64,000 nucleotides of DNA, taken from Nostoc sp. ATCC 53789 (lineage in GTDB: Bacteria > Cyanobacteriota > Cyanobacteriia > Cyanobacteriales > Nostocaceae). This document shows positions 63,455 to 64,000 of the stretch, piece after piece. Position 1 is the stretch's first letter. Each line of letters opens with the position of its first letter. A program made the position numbers and the translations under genes. The notes beneath the pieces are model-generated. The model was not told the origin of the DNA and ran no database searches. It saw only the letters and a list, made by a program, of their open reading frames with translations. The stretch spans positions 806,001 to 870,000 of the forward strand of contig NZ_CP046703.1 in NCBI RefSeq assembly GCF_009873495.1, read 5' to 3'.

Positions 63455-64000
63455 ATGAATTATACTATCGAGTCTGCACGCAACATTTTCTCTAGCACTC
63501 AAGTGGCAGATGCTGTTCCAGCCACTACAGCAATGTTTGCTGAACTCAACATTGATGATCAGTTGGCATTTCTCTGGTATGCCTACGCTGAACTAGGTCG
63601 TACAATTACTCCAGCTGCTCCCGGAAAAGCAAATCTCCAATTAATGGAAGGTATATTCAACGAAATTAAGCAGATGTCTCATGAAGAGCAAACGCAATTA
63701 ATGAGAGATTTAGCGAGTAATGCTGACACTCCTATTAGTCGTTCTTATGCATATTTTGGTGTCAACGCCAAGCTGGGATTTTGGTGGCAATTAGGAGAGT
63801 GGATGAAACAGGGTATTGTAGCTCCGATGCCAGTTGGCTATCAAATGTCAACTCAAGTTAAAGCAGTGCTAGAAGCTGTTCAGAAAATCGATCAGAGTCA
63901 GCAAATTACTGTACTACGCAATACTGTAGTAAATATGGGGTTCGATCCGTCTCTGGCTGATAAAAAACAAGCACAAATAAACTTTAATTTCCCACGTGCA
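63455..64000 (+). CDS. Helical carotenoid protein / OCP N-terminal-domain protein, 3' end cut by window
   Basis: 182 codons open to the right edge. All-helical carotenoid-binding domain of the orange carotenoid protein family: ESARNIFSSTQVADAVPATTAMF, LAFLWYAYAELGRTITPAAP, LASNADTPISRSYAYFGVNAKLGFWWQLGEWM, VLRNTVVNMGFDPS, shown in blocks. The conserved Trp/Tyr residues that line the carotenoid are present. The sequence after residue ~170 departs from full OCP linkers, so a stand-alone HCP is likelier, but the C-terminal NTF2 domain could lie beyond the edge. Such proteins quench singlet oxygen. Confidence 0.82.
   Translation, partial: MNYTIESARNIFSSTQVADAVPATTAMFAELNIDDQLAFLWYAYAELGRTITPAAPGKANLQLMEGIFNEIKQMSHEEQTQLMRDLASNADTPISRSYAYFGVNAKLGFWWQLGEWMKQGIVAPMPVGYQMSTQVKAVLEAVQKIDQSQQITVLRNTVVNMGFDPSLADKKQAQINFNFPRA

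Larger units (their letters stand above)
47370..64000. mobile_element. nifD DNA excision element, left part (at least 16.6 kb)
   Basis: Everything right of the core in nifD is read as inside the element, because neither the 3' end of nifD nor nifK appears. Elements of about 11 kb (Anabaena) and 24 kb (N. punctiforme) are known, so this size is reasonable. The XisA recombinase gene expected for excision is not in the window and should lie near the right end. Cargo: DUF3883 protein, HigBA, PIN-toxin remnants, leader peptide, PPK2, DUF4011 helicase, slipin, retron-type RT with tRNAs, TraX-like protein, carotenoid protein. Confidence 0.75.

Overview
The window comes from a heterocyst-forming filamentous cyanobacterium, most likely a Nostoc of the punctiforme/commune group. 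The evidence is the nif gene order nifB-fdxN-nifS-nifU-glbN-nifH-nifD with a cyanoglobin gene between nifU and nifH, the accessory run nifP-asr1405-DUF2949-nifV-nifZ-nifT, many HIP1 octamers (GCGATCGC), three Uma2 genes, an IctB protein, a TLP40-type lumenal PPIase, and a helical carotenoid protein at the right edge.

Bases 1-26.9 kb are mainly chromosomal housekeeping genes: an exosortase fragment, a DegT sugar aminotransferase, a degenerate GAF-histidine kinase, ictB, smpB, a LuxR-type response regulator, a low-molecular-weight phosphatase, ebfC, murC-murB, nadD, a gap2-type GAPDH, thiL, a cyclophilin, efp-accB, an ArsR regulator, proS and an acyltransferase. Small accessory genes (Uma2 proteins, a FitAB-like toxin-antitoxin pair, a PD-(D/E)XK nuclease) are scattered among them. 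Intergenic DNA is rich in short repeats.

Bases 26.9-31.4 kb hold a leftward nif accessory operon that starts at nifP and ends in a 2Fe-2S protein. Bases 31.6-38.8 kb are accessory: a 42-bp minisatellite, an HNH nuclease with a small partner, a NACHT-HEAT protein with very recent internal repeats, and a secreted sugar dehydrogenase with a beta/gamma-crystallin-like tail. Bases 39.2-47.4 kb hold the rightward main nif operon. The upstream regions of nifP and nifB share one architecture: three C-tracts at a 22-bp period, then a nearly identical 37-bp block. This is a strong candidate for a common activator site, probably for CnfR.

nifD stops being nifD at 47359-47369, where the sequence is GGATTACTCCG. 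This is the recombination core I recall for the nifD excision element of Anabaena/Nostoc. No nifK, 3' nifD piece or recombinase gene was seen to the right, so 47.37-64.0 kb is read as the left part of a nifD element of at least 16.6 kb. It carries a DUF3883 protein, HigBA and broken PIN-toxin copies, a double-glycine-leader repeat peptide, PPK2, a 1641-aa DUF4011 helicase-nuclease, a slipin-like protein, a retron-type reverse transcriptase, a TraX-like protein and the carotenoid protein.

The most unusual locus is 58.65-61.11 kb. The reverse transcriptase gene lies between two directly repeated modules. Each module contains a conserved structured leader, tRNA gene(s) with encoded CCA, a variable hairpin linker, and a ~230-nt structured RNA whose two copies differ in part by pairing-preserving changes. 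The copy just upstream of the RT sits where a retron msr-msd RNA would be. The tRNAs and the second copy do not fit any retron layout I know.
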